64,000 nt of DNA. Origin: Acuticoccus kalidii. Lineage in GTDB: Bacteria; Pseudomonadota; Alphaproteobacteria; Rhizobiales; Amorphaceae. The notes beneath the pieces were generated by a model, which ran no database searches, was not told the DNA's origin, and saw only the letters and a list, made by a program, of their open reading frames with translations. The stretch spans positions 372,001-436,000 of the forward strand of contig NZ_JAKGCS010000024.1 of the NCBI RefSeq assembly GCF_021556395.1. Direction: 5' to 3'. Of the stretch, positions 7,790 through 17,065 are shown piece by piece. The position numbers were made by a program, and so were the translations under genes. Every line of letters starts with the position of its first letter. Position 1 is the stretch's first letter.

Positions 7790-9103
7790 ATGCTGACCGC
7801 GGGATTGATGTTCCCGGCGCTCTTCGCGCTGATTTTTCTCGGCATCCCGATCGCCTTTTCGCTGACGATCGTCGCCGTCGTGGCCGGCCTCATGGCCTTC
7901 GGCGACGTCGCCTTTATCCAGCTTTACGGCTCGTTCTACTCCGCCTCCACGAACTTCATCCTGTCGGCCGTGCCGATGTTCATCCTGATGGGCGCGATCC
8001 TGGAACGCTCGGGCATCGCCGAGCGGCTCTATCAGGTCATGAACATGTGGCTCGGCCGCCTTCCGGGCGGCCTCGCGCTCGCGACGATCGCCATGGGCGC
8101 GATCTTCGCCGCCGCGGCCGGCGTTGTCGGCGCGGTCGAGGTGATGATCGGGATGATGGCGATCCCGGCCATGCAGAAGGCGCGCTACGACAACTCCCTG
8201 ATCGCCGGGACGATCTGCGCCGGCGGCTCGCTCGGCACCATGATCCCCCCTTCGGTGATCGCGGTGATGTACGCCTCCCTCGCCCAGCTCTCCGTCGGCA
8301 AGCTCCTCGCCGCGATGATGCTGCCGGGGCTTTTGATGGTGGCGCTCTTCCTCGGTTATATCCTGATCAACGGGATGGTCTTCCCCGTCGCGCGCGATCC
8401 GAAAAATGTGCCGGGCATCGATCTGCCGCTGCGCGCCAAGATCCGCGCGACGATCGCGACTTTGGTCCCGGTCTTCCTGCTCATCTTCGCGGTGCTCGGC
8501 TCGATCATGGGCGGCATCGCCTCCCCGACCGAGGCGGCTGCCGTGGGCGCCGCGGGCGCCCTCGTCCTCACCATCGCGAACCGCCGGCTCTCGATGGGGG
8601 TGATGGCCGAGGCGCTGTCGATCACCGTACGCATCTCGGCGATGATCCTCCTCATCGTCGCGGCCGGGACGATGTTCATGGGCGCCTTCATGGCGAACGG
8701 CGGGTCCAAGCTGATCCGCGAGTTCATCGAGACGGCCGGCTTCGGCCCCACCGAGATGATGATCTTCTTCCTCCTCATCGTCTTCCTGCTCGGCTTCGTG
8801 CTCGACTGGACGGCCAATGTCCTCATCGTCGTGCCGCTCTTCACGCCGCTGATCCGGGCGGCCGGCATCGATCCGGTGTGGTTCGCGACGCTGGTGCTGG
8901 TGGTGATCCAGACGGGCTATCTGACGCCGCCAATGGCGCCGTCGATCTTCTATCTGAAGTCCATCGCGCCACCCGATATGACCTACGGGCAGATGTGCCG
9001 CGGGGTGCTGCCCTTCATCTTGATCCAGGGCCTCACCCTCCTCCTCATTATCCTCTTCCCGTGGCTCGCGACGTGGCTGCCCAGCCAGATCGTCGGGATT
9101 TAG
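7790..9103 (+). CDS. TRAP transporter large permease (DctM family)
   Basis: The 437-residue polytopic inner-membrane protein is the sodium-dependent channel subunit of the TRAP system. It has about 12 hydrophobic segments. The conserved GSLGTMIPPSVIAVMYASL and SPTEAAAVGAAGAL motifs of the two inverted repeats are present, with the family C-terminal block YLTPPMAPSIFYLKSI. It follows DctQ at one base and precedes the AcnX gene by 79 bases, suggesting uptake of the AcnX substrate. Confidence 0.94.
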   Translation: MLTAGLMFPALFALIFLGIPIAFSLTIVAVVAGLMAFGDVAFIQLYGSFYSASTNFILSAVPMFILMGAILERSGIAERLYQVMNMWLGRLPGGLALATIAMGAIFAAAAGVVGAVEVMIGMMAIPAMQKARYDNSLIAGTICAGGSLGTMIPPSVIAVMYASLAQLSVGKLLAAMMLPGLLMVALFLGYILINGMVFPVARDPKNVPGIDLPLRAKIRATIATLVPVFLLIFAVLGSIMGGIASPTEAAAVGAAGALVLTIANRRLSMGVMAEALSITVRISAMILLIVAAGTMFMGAFMANGGSKLIREFIETAGFGPTEMMIFFLLIVFLLGFVLDWTANVLIVVPLFTPLIRAAGIDPVWFATLVLVVIQTGYLTPPMAPSIFYLKSIAPPDMTYGQMCRGVLPFILIQGLTLLLIILFPWLATWLPSQIVGI

Positions 9104-9182
9104 GGCGGCGTTCATCGTGCCGGAGCATCCTCGCCGCGTTCGGCGGCGCTGAGACTGCGACCGAGCCTTGCTATAGGAGACG

Positions 9183-10910
9183 GTGGTGACATCCACCCTC
9201 ATCGTCCCCGCGATTGCTGCGGGGACCGTTCTCGTCTCGCCGGAGGGGCTCAGCTTCTGGGGCGGGGTGGACCCTGCGACAGGGACCGTCATCGACGCGC
9301 ACCATCCGCTCCGCGGCGCGAGCCTCGCCGGCACGATCCTCATGATGCCGACGAGCCGCGGCTCGTGCACCGGAAGCGGCGTTCTCCTGGAACTCGCGCT
9401 CAACGGCCATGCGCCCGCCGCCCTCGTCTTCCGCGAGGGGGAGGACATCCTGACCCTCGGCGCGCTGATCGCGGGCAAAATGTTCGCCCGTCCGCTTGCC
9501 GTCGTCCGCCTCGACCCGGCCGATTATGACACCCTCGCCGCCACCCCGACCGCCGAGATCGGCGCCGATCGCATGGTCGCGGGCGGGCGCGAGATCCCGC
9601 TCGCGCCGCTTGATCCGGCCGGGCTCGCCCTTTCCGATACGGACCAGGCGATGCTCGGCGGCGCGGAGGGGCCGGCCGCCCGGCTCGCGATGGAGGTCAT
9701 CGCGGTGATGGCGGCGGCGCAAGGCGCGGAGCGGCTCACCGACATCACCCGCGCGCATATCGACGGGTGCATCTATGCGAGCCCCGCGAACCTCACCTTC
9801 GCCGAGGCAGTCGCCGACATGGGCGCGACGATCCGCGTTCCGACCACGATGAACGCGATCTCGGTCGATTATGCCAATTGGCGCACACAAGGCACGCCCG
9901 AGGCATTCGGCGCACCCGCCGCGCGCCTTGCCGACGCCTATGTCCGCATGGGCGCGCAGCCGACCTTCACCTGCGCCCCCTATACGCTCGGCGGCCCGCC
10001 CGAACGGGACGAGCCGATCGCCTGGGCCGAATCGAATGCCGTCGTCTACGCGAACAGCGTTCTCGGCGCGCGCACGGTGAAGCATCCCGACTTTCTCGAC
10101 CTCTTCATCGCTCTCACCGGCCGCGCCCCGCTCGCAGGCGTCTATCGCGACGCCGACCGCGCGCCGCGCCGGGTGATCCGCGTCGCGCTGCCGGCCGCGT
10201 TCGACGATGCGCTCTGGCCGATGCTCGGCTGGCTCGTGGGCCGCCTCGCCCCCGACCGCATCCCTCTCGTCGAAGGTCTCGAAGCGACCGCGCCGAGCGC
10301 CGACGATCTCAAGGCCTTCTGCGCCGCCTTCGCCACCACCTCCGCCGCACCGATGCTGCACATTGCCGGCGTCACCCCCGAGGCGGACCTTGCTCCCATC
10401 GCGGGCGCGGAAACGGTCGACGTCACGCCCGCCGACATCGCGGGGGTATGGCGCGAATTCAATGGAGGCGACCACGAGGGGGGCAACGACAGCGACGGGC
10501 CGATCGACCTCGTCGCCTTCGGGAGCCCGCATTTCTCCCTCGCCGAATGCCGCGCGCTCGCCGGCCTCGTCGCCGGAAAGCTCTGCCACCCGCACACGAG
10601 CGCGATCGTCACGCTCGGCCATCACGCCCTCTCCGGTGCCCGTTGCGACGGAACGCTCGCGATCCTGCAAGCCGCCGGGATCAAGGTCGTGCCGGACCTG
10701 TGCTGGTGCTCGATCTCCGAACCCGTCTTCCCGCCCGACGCGCGAACGGTGATGACCAATTCCGGCAAATACGCCCATTACGGCCCCGGCCTTTCCGGCC
10801 GCACGGTGCGTTTCGGAAGCCTTGCCGCGTGCGCCGACGCAGCGGTCAGCGGCACGCGGCGGCCAGGGCTTCCCCACTGGCTCGCCGACGCGGAGACGGC
10901 CGGAACGTGA
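9183..10910 (+). CDS. Aconitase X, single-chain; probable cis-3-hydroxy-L-proline dehydratase
   Basis: The 575-residue protein contains both AcnX parts. Residues about 1-135 form the small swivel domain ([13 protein letters not shown] strand, then [17 protein letters not shown]). The remainder is the catalytic AcnX domain ([11 protein letters not shown], then [16 protein letters not shown], then [13 protein letters not shown], then [10 protein letters not shown]), ending with Cys residues in [13 protein letters not shown] suited to an Fe-S cluster. Characterised bacterial AcnX enzymes dehydrate cis-3-hydroxy-L-proline to pyrroline-2-carboxylate. The divergent LDH2-type gene would complete the route to proline. 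Start: AGGAG at 9175-9179 is followed by tandem GTG codons at 9183 and 9186; the second has the better spacing. Substrate follows from family and neighbours and is not proven. Confidence 0.85.
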   Translation: MVTSTLIVPAIAAGTVLVSPEGLSFWGGVDPATGTVIDAHHPLRGASLAGTILMMPTSRGSCTGSGVLLELALNGHAPAALVFREGEDILTLGALIAGKMFARPLAVVRLDPADYDTLAATPTAEIGADRMVAGGREIPLAPLDPAGLALSDTDQAMLGGAEGPAARLAMEVIAVMAAAQGAERLTDITRAHIDGCIYASPANLTFAEAVADMGATIRVPTTMNAISVDYANWRTQGTPEAFGAPAARLADAYVRMGAQPTFTCAPYTLGGPPERDEPIAWAESNAVVYANSVLGARTVKHPDFLDLFIALTGRAPLAGVYRDADRAPRRVIRVALPAAFDDALWPMLGWLVGRLAPDRIPLVEGLEATAPSADDLKAFCAAFATTSAAPMLHIAGVTPEADLAPIAGAETVDVTPADIAGVWREFNGGDHEGGNDSDGPIDLVAFGSPHFSLAECRALAGLVAGKLCHPHTSAIVTLGHHALSGARCDGTLAILQAAGIKVVPDLCWCSISEPVFPPDARTVMTNSGKYAHYGPGLSGRTVRFGSLAACADAAVSGTRRPGLPHWLADAETAGT

Positions 10911-11042
10911 TTGGGGACACATTGGCGCGCCCCCACATCCGCCGCGTCAAAGGGTAGGGACATCACGCCGAAGGTCGGATTAACTGGAGATCCCCTCCCC
11001 GCCTTCGGGCCAACGTTCAGGTGCACTCTTGGAGGATGACGC

Positions 11043-11144
11043 ATGAGACCGTCGCCCGTCGCCGGCGCGATGCGGACGATCGCCCGCCTTGCCGCCGCCG
11101 TCCCGTCCGCCCTCACCCGCCCCGCTGAACCGGACCGCGCCTGA
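11043..11144 (+). CDS. Possible 33-residue leader peptide coupled to hyuA
   Basis: A strong ribosome site, GGAGG, precedes an ATG at 11043 that opens a 33-codon frame. Its product is a basic Ala/Arg/Pro-rich peptide beginning MRPSPVAGAMRTIARLAAA. Its TGA (11142-11144) overlaps the hyuA ATG (11144-11146), and hyuA has no ribosome site of its own. The arrangement suggests translational coupling or a leader peptide. It could also be a chance frame, since the peptide has no homologue I recognise. Confidence 0.4.
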   Translation: MRPSPVAGAMRTIARLAAAVPSALTRPAEPDRA

Positions 11145-13225
11145 TGGGGCGGTCGGATATCCGCCTCGGCGCCGATATCGGCGGCACGTTCACCGACATT
11201 GCCCTCGAGATCGAGGGCACGCTCCATTCGGCGAAGGTGCTGACGAACTATGCCGCGCCCGAGCAGGCCATCATCGACGGCATCGAGATCGTGATGGAAG
11301 CGGCCGGCATCGGCCTTGCCGATCTCGGCCTCGTCATCCACGGGACGACGCTCGCGACGAACGCCCTCATCCAGCGTTCCGGCGCAAGGACCGCCTTCGT
11401 CACCACCGAGGGCTATCGCGATGTCATCGAGATGCGGACCGAGAGCCGCTTCGCGCAATACGACCTCAACCTCGTCCTGCCAACGCCGCTGATCCCGCGC
11501 GAGGCGCGCTTTCCGGTGAGGGGCCGGATCGACGCGCACGGCGCCGAGCTTCAGGCGCTCGACGAGGCGGCGCTCGAACGGCTCGCCGACGACCTGGCGG
11601 CCGCCGGCTTCGAGGCGGTGGCGATCGGCTTCATCCACGCCTACGCCAATGCGGCGCACGAGAAGCGGGCGCGCGAAATCCTCGCCGCGAAGCTCGACGT
11701 CCCGATCTCGATCTCGGCCGAGGTCTCGCCGCAAATGCGCGAGTTCGAGCGCTTCAACACGGTCTGCGCCAACGCTTATGTGCGGCCGCAAATGGCGAGC
11801 TATCTCTCCCGCCTCCAGTCGCGTCTTGCCGAGATGGGCGCGGACTGCCCGGTGTTCATGATCCACTCGGGCGGCGGGCTGATCTCGGTGGAGACGGCGG
11901 CGGAATTTCCGGTCCGCCTCGTCGAATCGGGCCCGGCGGGCGGGGCGATCTTCGCCGCCGATATCGCACGACGGTTCGATCTGACGCGCGCCCTCTCCTA
12001 CGACATGGGCGGGACCACGGCGAAGATCTGCCTCATCGAGGACTTTACCCCGCACACCGCGCGCACCTTCGAGGTCGCCCGCACTGCCCGCTTCGCCAAG
12101 GGCTCGGGCATGCCGATCTCGATCCCGGTGATCGAGATGATCGAGATCGGCGCGGGGGGCGGCTCGCTCGCCTGGGTCGACGCGATGGGCCGCATTCAGG
12201 CCGGCCCCGAATCGGCCGGCTCCGAGCCCGGCCCCGCCTGCTATCAGCGCGGCGGCACGCGGCCCGCGATCACTGATGCCGACCTCGTTCTCGGCAAACT
12301 CGATCCAGACAATTTCGCCGGCGGCAAGATCAAGCTCTCGGTCGACGAAGCCGCCGGCGCCATAGCCCGCGCGGTCGGCGACCGGCTCTCCCTCGCGGAC
12401 GAGGCGGCCGCCTTCGGGATCGTCGAGGTGGTGGACGAGAATATGTCGAACGCCGCCCGCGTCCACGCCGTCGAGAATGGCAAGGACGTGTCGGAGAATG
12501 TGATGATCGCCTTTGGCGGCGCTGCGCCCCTTCACGCCGCCCGGCTCTGCGAGAAGCTCGGCATCGAGCGCTGCCTGATACCGACCGGGGCGGGCGTCGG
12601 CTCGGCGATCGGCTTCCTCAAGGCCCCGTTCGGCTACGAGGCGCTCGTCTCCAACGTCATGGCTCTGTCCGCCTTCGACGCCGAGGCCCTCAACTCGATG
12701 TTGGACGACCTCAAGACCACCGCCGAAGCGTTCGTCCGCGAGGGCACGAGCGCACCGATCGAGCGGGAGGTCACGGTCTATATGCGCTATCGCGGGCAAG
12801 GCTGGGAAATCCCGGTGCCGCTGCCCGACCGCGCCTTCATTGACGCCGACCGGACCATGATCGAAGAGGCCTTCCGCGCCCGCTACGCGCAGTTTTTCGG
12901 CCGCGCCATCGAAGGGCCGGAGATCGAGTTCGTCACCTGGTCGGTGAATGCGCACGACAAGCCGCCCGAGCCCGACACGGTCGGCCTCACCCTCGACGGC
13001 GAGGCCGCCACGAGCGAAACGCGGCGGCCGGTGTTCGATCCGGCGACGGGCGCGGCCCTCGAGAGCGCGATCTTCGAGCGGGCGGCGCTCGCCCCCGGCG
13101 CACGGGTCGAAGGCCCCGCGATCATCGTGGAGAGCGAGACCTCGACCGTCATCACCACACCGTTCGACGCCATCATCCAGACCGATGGAACCATCCTGCT
13201 GACGCGAAAGGCGCGCCGCCCATGA
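11144..13225 (+). CDS. Hydantoinase/oxoprolinase subunit A family protein
   Basis: This 693-residue protein has the HyuA layout: an N-terminal actin-like ATPase half with the phosphate loop DIGGTFTDIALE at residues 9-20, IHGTTLATNALIQR, and the central LSYDMGGTTAKICLIED phosphate-2 motif. GAGGGSLAWVD and the C-terminal oxoprolinase beta-sheet region follow. Such proteins pair with HyuB to perform ATP-dependent hydrolysis of cyclic amides (N-methylhydantoin, 5-oxoproline) or ATP-dependent carboxylation. The gene overlaps hyuB by 4 bases. The oxidative enzymes downstream give no clear substrate, so the exact reaction is open. Confidence 0.88.
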   Translation: MGRSDIRLGADIGGTFTDIALEIEGTLHSAKVLTNYAAPEQAIIDGIEIVMEAAGIGLADLGLVIHGTTLATNALIQRSGARTAFVTTEGYRDVIEMRTESRFAQYDLNLVLPTPLIPREARFPVRGRIDAHGAELQALDEAALERLADDLAAAGFEAVAIGFIHAYANAAHEKRAREILAAKLDVPISISAEVSPQMREFERFNTVCANAYVRPQMASYLSRLQSRLAEMGADCPVFMIHSGGGLISVETAAEFPVRLVESGPAGGAIFAADIARRFDLTRALSYDMGGTTAKICLIEDFTPHTARTFEVARTARFAKGSGMPISIPVIEMIEIGAGGGSLAWVDAMGRIQAGPESAGSEPGPACYQRGGTRPAITDADLVLGKLDPDNFAGGKIKLSVDEAAGAIARAVGDRLSLADEAAAFGIVEVVDENMSNAARVHAVENGKDVSENVMIAFGGAAPLHAARLCEKLGIERCLIPTGAGVGSAIGFLKAPFGYEALVSNVMALSAFDAEALNSMLDDLKTTAEAFVREGTSAPIEREVTVYMRYRGQGWEIPVPLPDRAFIDADRTMIEEAFRARYAQFFGRAIEGPEIEFVTWSVNAHDKPPEPDTVGLTLDGEAATSETRRPVFDPATGAALESAIFERAALAPGARVEGPAIIVESETSTVITTPFDAIIQTDGTILLTRKARRP

Positions 13226-14838
13226 GCGATATCGACGATATCCGCCTCCAGGTGATGTGGAATCGCCTGATCTCGGTCGTCGAGGAGCAGGCGACCACCC
13301 TCGTGCGCACCGCCTTCTCGACCTCGGTGCGCGAGGCGGGCGACCTCTCGGCCGGCGTCTTCGACACCGAGGGGCGGATGCTCGCCCAAGCCGTCACCGG
13401 CACGCCGGGCCACGTCAACACGATGGCCGAGGCCGTCGGCCATTTCATCGAGGGGATCGGCCGCCAATTCATCTTCGACGGCGACACCTACCTCACCAAC
13501 GACCCGTGGCTCGGCACCGGCCACCTCCACGACATCACGATGTGCACGCCGGTCTTCATGAAGGGCACGCTGATCGGCTTCTTCGCCTGCACGGCGCACG
13601 TCGTCGATGTCGGCGGGCGCGGGTTCGGGCCGGATGCGAAATCGGTCTACGAGGAAGGGATCCAGATCCCGATCATGAAGTTCGCCGAGCGTGGGACGGT
13701 CAGCGGCGAGCTCGTCCGCCTCGTGCGCGCCAATGTGCGCCAGCCGGACCAGCTCATCGGCGACTGCTATTCGCTCGCGGCGTGCAACGATGTCGGCAAG
13801 AAGCGGCTCATCGAGATGCTCGACGAAGTGGGGCTCGACGATCTCGAACGGCTCGCCGACTTCATCTTCACGCGCACGGCGTCGGCGATGGACGAGCGGA
13901 TCGCGGCGCTTCCGCAGGGCACCTGGGCGAACGAGATGCTGACCGACGGATATGACGAGCCGATCACGCTCGCCGCGACGGTCACCATCGGCGAGGGCCG
14001 GGTCCATGTCGATTTCACCGGCTCCTCGCCGGTGAGCCGGTGGGGGATCAACGTCCCCCTCATCTACGCGAAGGCCTATGCGTGTTATGCGGTCAACTGC
14101 ATCGTCGCGCCGGACATTCCGAACAATTGGGCCTCGCTCGGCTCCGTCACGGTCGCCTCACCCGAGAATATCGTGAACGCCAAGCGGCCGGCGCCCGTCT
14201 CGGTGCGGCACGTGATCGGCCACATGATCCCCGACCTCACCTTCGGCGCGCTCGCCAAGGCGTTGCCCGGTACGATCCAGGCCGAGGGCGCGGCCTCGCT
14301 CTGGAACATCCAGATTTCGGCCCGTCCCGCCCCCGGCGAAACCGGCGAGCGGGCGGAAATCCTGATGTTCAATTCCGGCGGATCCGGCGCCCGGCCGACG
14401 CTCGACGGCCTTTCCGCGACAGCCTTTCCCTCCGGCGTGATGACGATGCCGATCGAGGCGACGGAGCACACCGGGCCGATCGTCATCTGGCGCAAGGAGC
14501 TGCGGCCGGATTCCGGTGGCGACGGCCGTTATCGCGGCGGGCTCGGCCAGCTCATCGAGATCGCGCCGGCCGCGGGTCACGAGTTCGACTTCTCGGCGAT
14601 GTTCGATCGCGTCACCGCCCCGGCGCGGGGGCGCGAGGGCGGTGGCTCCGGCGCGCCGGGCTCGGTGAGGCTCGATGACGGCACGACGCTGCGGCCGAAA
14701 GGGTGGCAGCACGTCCCCGCCGGGCGGCGCCTCATGTTGGAGCTGCCGGGCGGCGGCGGCTTCGGCGCGCCGTCCGAACGTGACGAAACGGCCCAAGAAG
14801 ACGACCGGGTGAAGGGTTACGTCACCCGCAAGACATGA
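13222..14838 (+). CDS. Hydantoinase/oxoprolinase subunit B family protein
   Basis: The 538-residue HyuB-type partner starts in an ATGA overlap with the A subunit. Recognisable blocks are SVVEEQATTLVRTAFSTSVR, the metal-binding TNDPWLGTGHLHDIT, FFACTAHVVDVGGRGFGPD, and the Gly-rich C-terminal GGLGQLIEI and ELPGGGGFGAPSERD. HyuB carries the metal centre that works with the ATPase subunit. The length is usual for bacterial stand-alone HyuB and no motif looks broken. Confidence 0.88.
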   Translation: MSDIDDIRLQVMWNRLISVVEEQATTLVRTAFSTSVREAGDLSAGVFDTEGRMLAQAVTGTPGHVNTMAEAVGHFIEGIGRQFIFDGDTYLTNDPWLGTGHLHDITMCTPVFMKGTLIGFFACTAHVVDVGGRGFGPDAKSVYEEGIQIPIMKFAERGTVSGELVRLVRANVRQPDQLIGDCYSLAACNDVGKKRLIEMLDEVGLDDLERLADFIFTRTASAMDERIAALPQGTWANEMLTDGYDEPITLAATVTIGEGRVHVDFTGSSPVSRWGINVPLIYAKAYACYAVNCIVAPDIPNNWASLGSVTVASPENIVNAKRPAPVSVRHVIGHMIPDLTFGALAKALPGTIQAEGAASLWNIQISARPAPGETGERAEILMFNSGGSGARPTLDGLSATAFPSGVMTMPIEATEHTGPIVIWRKELRPDSGGDGRYRGGLGQLIEIAPAAGHEFDFSAMFDRVTAPARGREGGGSGAPGSVRLDDGTTLRPKGWQHVPAGRRLMLELPGGGGFGAPSERDETAQEDDRVKGYVTRKT

Positions 14839-14890
14839 GACCGTCGGCGGCCGACAGGCCGACCGGCGCGAGGCAGATGGAGTGAAGCGG

Positions 14891-15703
14891 ATGACGACGC
14901 CTTACGGTACGATCTTGATCACGGGTGCGGCCGGCAATCTCGGCACCGAGTTACGCCGCGGCCTCGCTCCCCTCGCGAAGACGCTGCGGCTTGCCGACCG
15001 CGTCGAGATCGCCGACGTGAAGGCCAACGAAGAGGCCATGATCTTCGATCTCGGCGACGAGGCGGCTACGATCGCGGCGACCAAGGGCGTCGACGCGATC
15101 GTCCATATGGGCGGCGCGCCGATGGAGCGCCCCTGGCAGGACATTCTGGATTCCTCGATCCGCGGCTCCTACCACATCTATGAAGGCGCCCGGCAACACG
15201 GGGTGAAGCGCATCGCCTACGCCTCCTCCGTCCACGCCATCGGCTATCATAGCCTGACCGATCATATCGACGCCGACACGCCGACCCGGCCGGACACCCT
15301 CTATGGCGTCTCCAAATGCTTCGTGGAATCGCTCTCGCGGCTCTATTGGGACAAGTTCGGCATCGAAACCGCGTGCGTGCGGATCTTCTCGTCCTTTCCG
15401 GAGCCGGCGGATCGGCGGCATTTGTGGTCTTGGCTCTCCTTCGAGGACATGATCCGCCTCTTTTCCGCCGCCCTCACCGCCCCTCATGTCGGCCACACGA
15501 TCTTGTTCGGCATGTCGGACAACAAGGTGAAGCCGGTCGACAACACGAAGGCCGGCCATCTCGGCTTTCATCCGCAGGATTCGTCCGAGCCCTACCGCGC
15601 GGCGCTCGAGGCGCGCACGCCGGTCGCCGATCCGATGGCGCGCGCGACGCAATGCTATGGCGGCGCCTTCGTCGACTTTCCCCACCCGGACGACGCGCAA
15701 TGA
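14891..15703 (+). CDS. NAD-dependent epimerase/dehydratase family, uronate dehydrogenase-like
   Basis: The 270-residue extended SDR has the Rossmann loop TGAAGNLGTEL at residues 11-21 and the catalytic pair Y138/K142 in YGVSK, with S113 in ASSVHAIGYH. Length, the YGVSKCF sequence and the C-terminal RAATQCYGG-like tail resemble bacterial uronate dehydrogenases, which oxidise uronic acids to aldarolactones. The start is the ATG at 14891, eight bases after GGAG; a GTG at 14882 is less likely. It overlaps the next flavoprotein gene by 4 bases. The uronate activity is a family-level guess and the active-site pocket may accept another hydroxy-acid. Confidence 0.72.
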   Translation: MTTPYGTILITGAAGNLGTELRRGLAPLAKTLRLADRVEIADVKANEEAMIFDLGDEAATIAATKGVDAIVHMGGAPMERPWQDILDSSIRGSYHIYEGARQHGVKRIAYASSVHAIGYHSLTDHIDADTPTRPDTLYGVSKCFVESLSRLYWDKFGIETACVRIFSSFPEPADRRHLWSWLSFEDMIRLFSAALTAPHVGHTILFGMSDNKVKPVDNTKAGHLGFHPQDSSEPYRAALEARTPVADPMARATQCYGGAFVDFPHPDDAQ

Positions 15704-16905
15704 AGGCGGCCTATGACGTCGTGATCGTCGGCGGCGCCGTGATCGGCTCGGCCGTCGCCTATTTCCTCGCCGCCAATCCCGATTTCGGCGGCTCGATCCT
15801 CATCGTCGAGCGCGATCCGACCTATCGGACCGCGTCGACCTCGCTGTCGGCATCGGCGATCCGCACCCAGTTCTCGAACCCGATCAACGTGCAGATCGGC
15901 CAGTTCGGCGTCTCGTTCATCCGCTCTTTCGCGCAGACGATGGCCGTGGACGACGACCGGCCCGATCTCGGCTTTCACGAATCGGGCTATCTCTTCCTCG
16001 CAACGACACCCGAGCAGGTCGCGACGCTGCGCGAGAACAATGCGGTGCAGACCGCCCTCGGCGCCGATGTCGCCCTCCTCGAACCGGCCGAACTCGCCGC
16101 CGCCTTCCCCCATCTCAATGTCGAGGATATCGCCCTCGCCTCCTATGGGCGTTCGGGCGAAGGCTGGTTCTCCAACACCGGTCTGATGAACGGCTTTCGC
16201 AACAAGGCCCGTTCGCTGGGTGCGGACTTCGTCGCCGACGAGGTCGTCGCGATCGGCCGTGACGGGGGGCATGTGCGCAGCGTGACGCTGAAGTCCGGCG
16301 CCGTCATCGCGGCGGGGACCGTGGTCAACGCCTCCGGTCCGCGTGCGGCGCTGACGGCGCGCATGGCCGGGCTCGATGTGCCGGTCGAGCCGCGCAAGCG
16401 CACGCTGTTCGTCTTCGACTGCGCCCGATCGCCGGAGGGGAGCGCGACGGTGAATGGCGGCCGCCTTCCCCTGATGATCGACGTGACCGGCGTCCATTGC
16501 CGGCCCGAAGGGCGATATTTCCTCTGCGGCGCGGTCCCGCCGCACGATCCGGCCGTCGCCTTCGACGATTTCGACCCCGGCTATGACGAGTTCGAGGAGA
16601 TCGTCTGGCCGGCGCTCGCGGCCCGCTCGTCCGCCTTCGAGGCGATCAAGCTCGTCAACCAGTGGGCCGGGCACTACGACTACAACACGCTCGACCACAA
16701 TCTGATCGTCGGTCGCCATCCCGAGGTCGAGAATTTCATCTTCGCGAACGGCTTTTCCGGCCACGGCCTGCAACAGTCGCCGGCGGCGGGGCGCGCGGTG
16801 TCGGAGCTCATCGCCTATGGCGGCTACCGCTCGCTCGATTTCTCGGACGTCGGCTATGAGCGGATCGTCGAAAATCGCCCGTTCCTGGAAAAGGCGGTGA
16901 TCTGA
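15700..16905 (+). CDS. FAD-dependent oxidoreductase (DAO/glycine oxidase family)
   Basis: The 401-residue protein opens with the dinucleotide-binding motif VVIVGGAVIGSAVAYFLA and an acidic strand end (IVERD). It has the DAO-family VVNASGPRAAL motif and a C-terminal GxSGHGLQQSPAAGRAVSEL block that closes over the flavin. No signal peptide is seen, so it should be cytosolic or peripheral to the membrane. The ATG overlaps the preceding stop (ATGA). It probably oxidises an amine or N-methyl amino acid such as a sarcosine-like compound, which would fit a hydantoinase context, but the substrate cannot be read from sequence. Confidence 0.82.
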   Translation: MKAAYDVVIVGGAVIGSAVAYFLAANPDFGGSILIVERDPTYRTASTSLSASAIRTQFSNPINVQIGQFGVSFIRSFAQTMAVDDDRPDLGFHESGYLFLATTPEQVATLRENNAVQTALGADVALLEPAELAAAFPHLNVEDIALASYGRSGEGWFSNTGLMNGFRNKARSLGADFVADEVVAIGRDGGHVRSVTLKSGAVIAAGTVVNASGPRAALTARMAGLDVPVEPRKRTLFVFDCARSPEGSATVNGGRLPLMIDVTGVHCRPEGRYFLCGAVPPHDPAVAFDDFDPGYDEFEEIVWPALAARSSAFEAIKLVNQWAGHYDYNTLDHNLIVGRHPEVENFIFANGFSGHGLQQSPAAGRAVSELIAYGGYRSLDFSDVGYERIVENRPFLEKAVI

Positions 16906-17065
16906 CGCGCGCCGGGCGCGGCGGCCGCGATGGGGGGCAACCTTCCCGTCGCTTCCCTCACACTCTATACCGGGTTCGGATATTCCGGGATCGGACGGAG
17001 AGGCGCCGCGAGCCGAGGTGGCGCCTCGCCCGGACGCGAGACGAGCCCAAAGACCCGAGCGCTGC

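Noticed and set aside
7772..9478. 568-codon minus-strand frame opposite DctM
   Set aside because: It is low-complexity and charged, antisense to an obvious permease, and has no ribosome site or homology that I recognise.
10778..12955. 725-codon minus-strand frame opposite AcnX and HyuA
   Set aside because: The composition is that of antisense GC-rich coding sequence, and the plus-strand genes are convincing.
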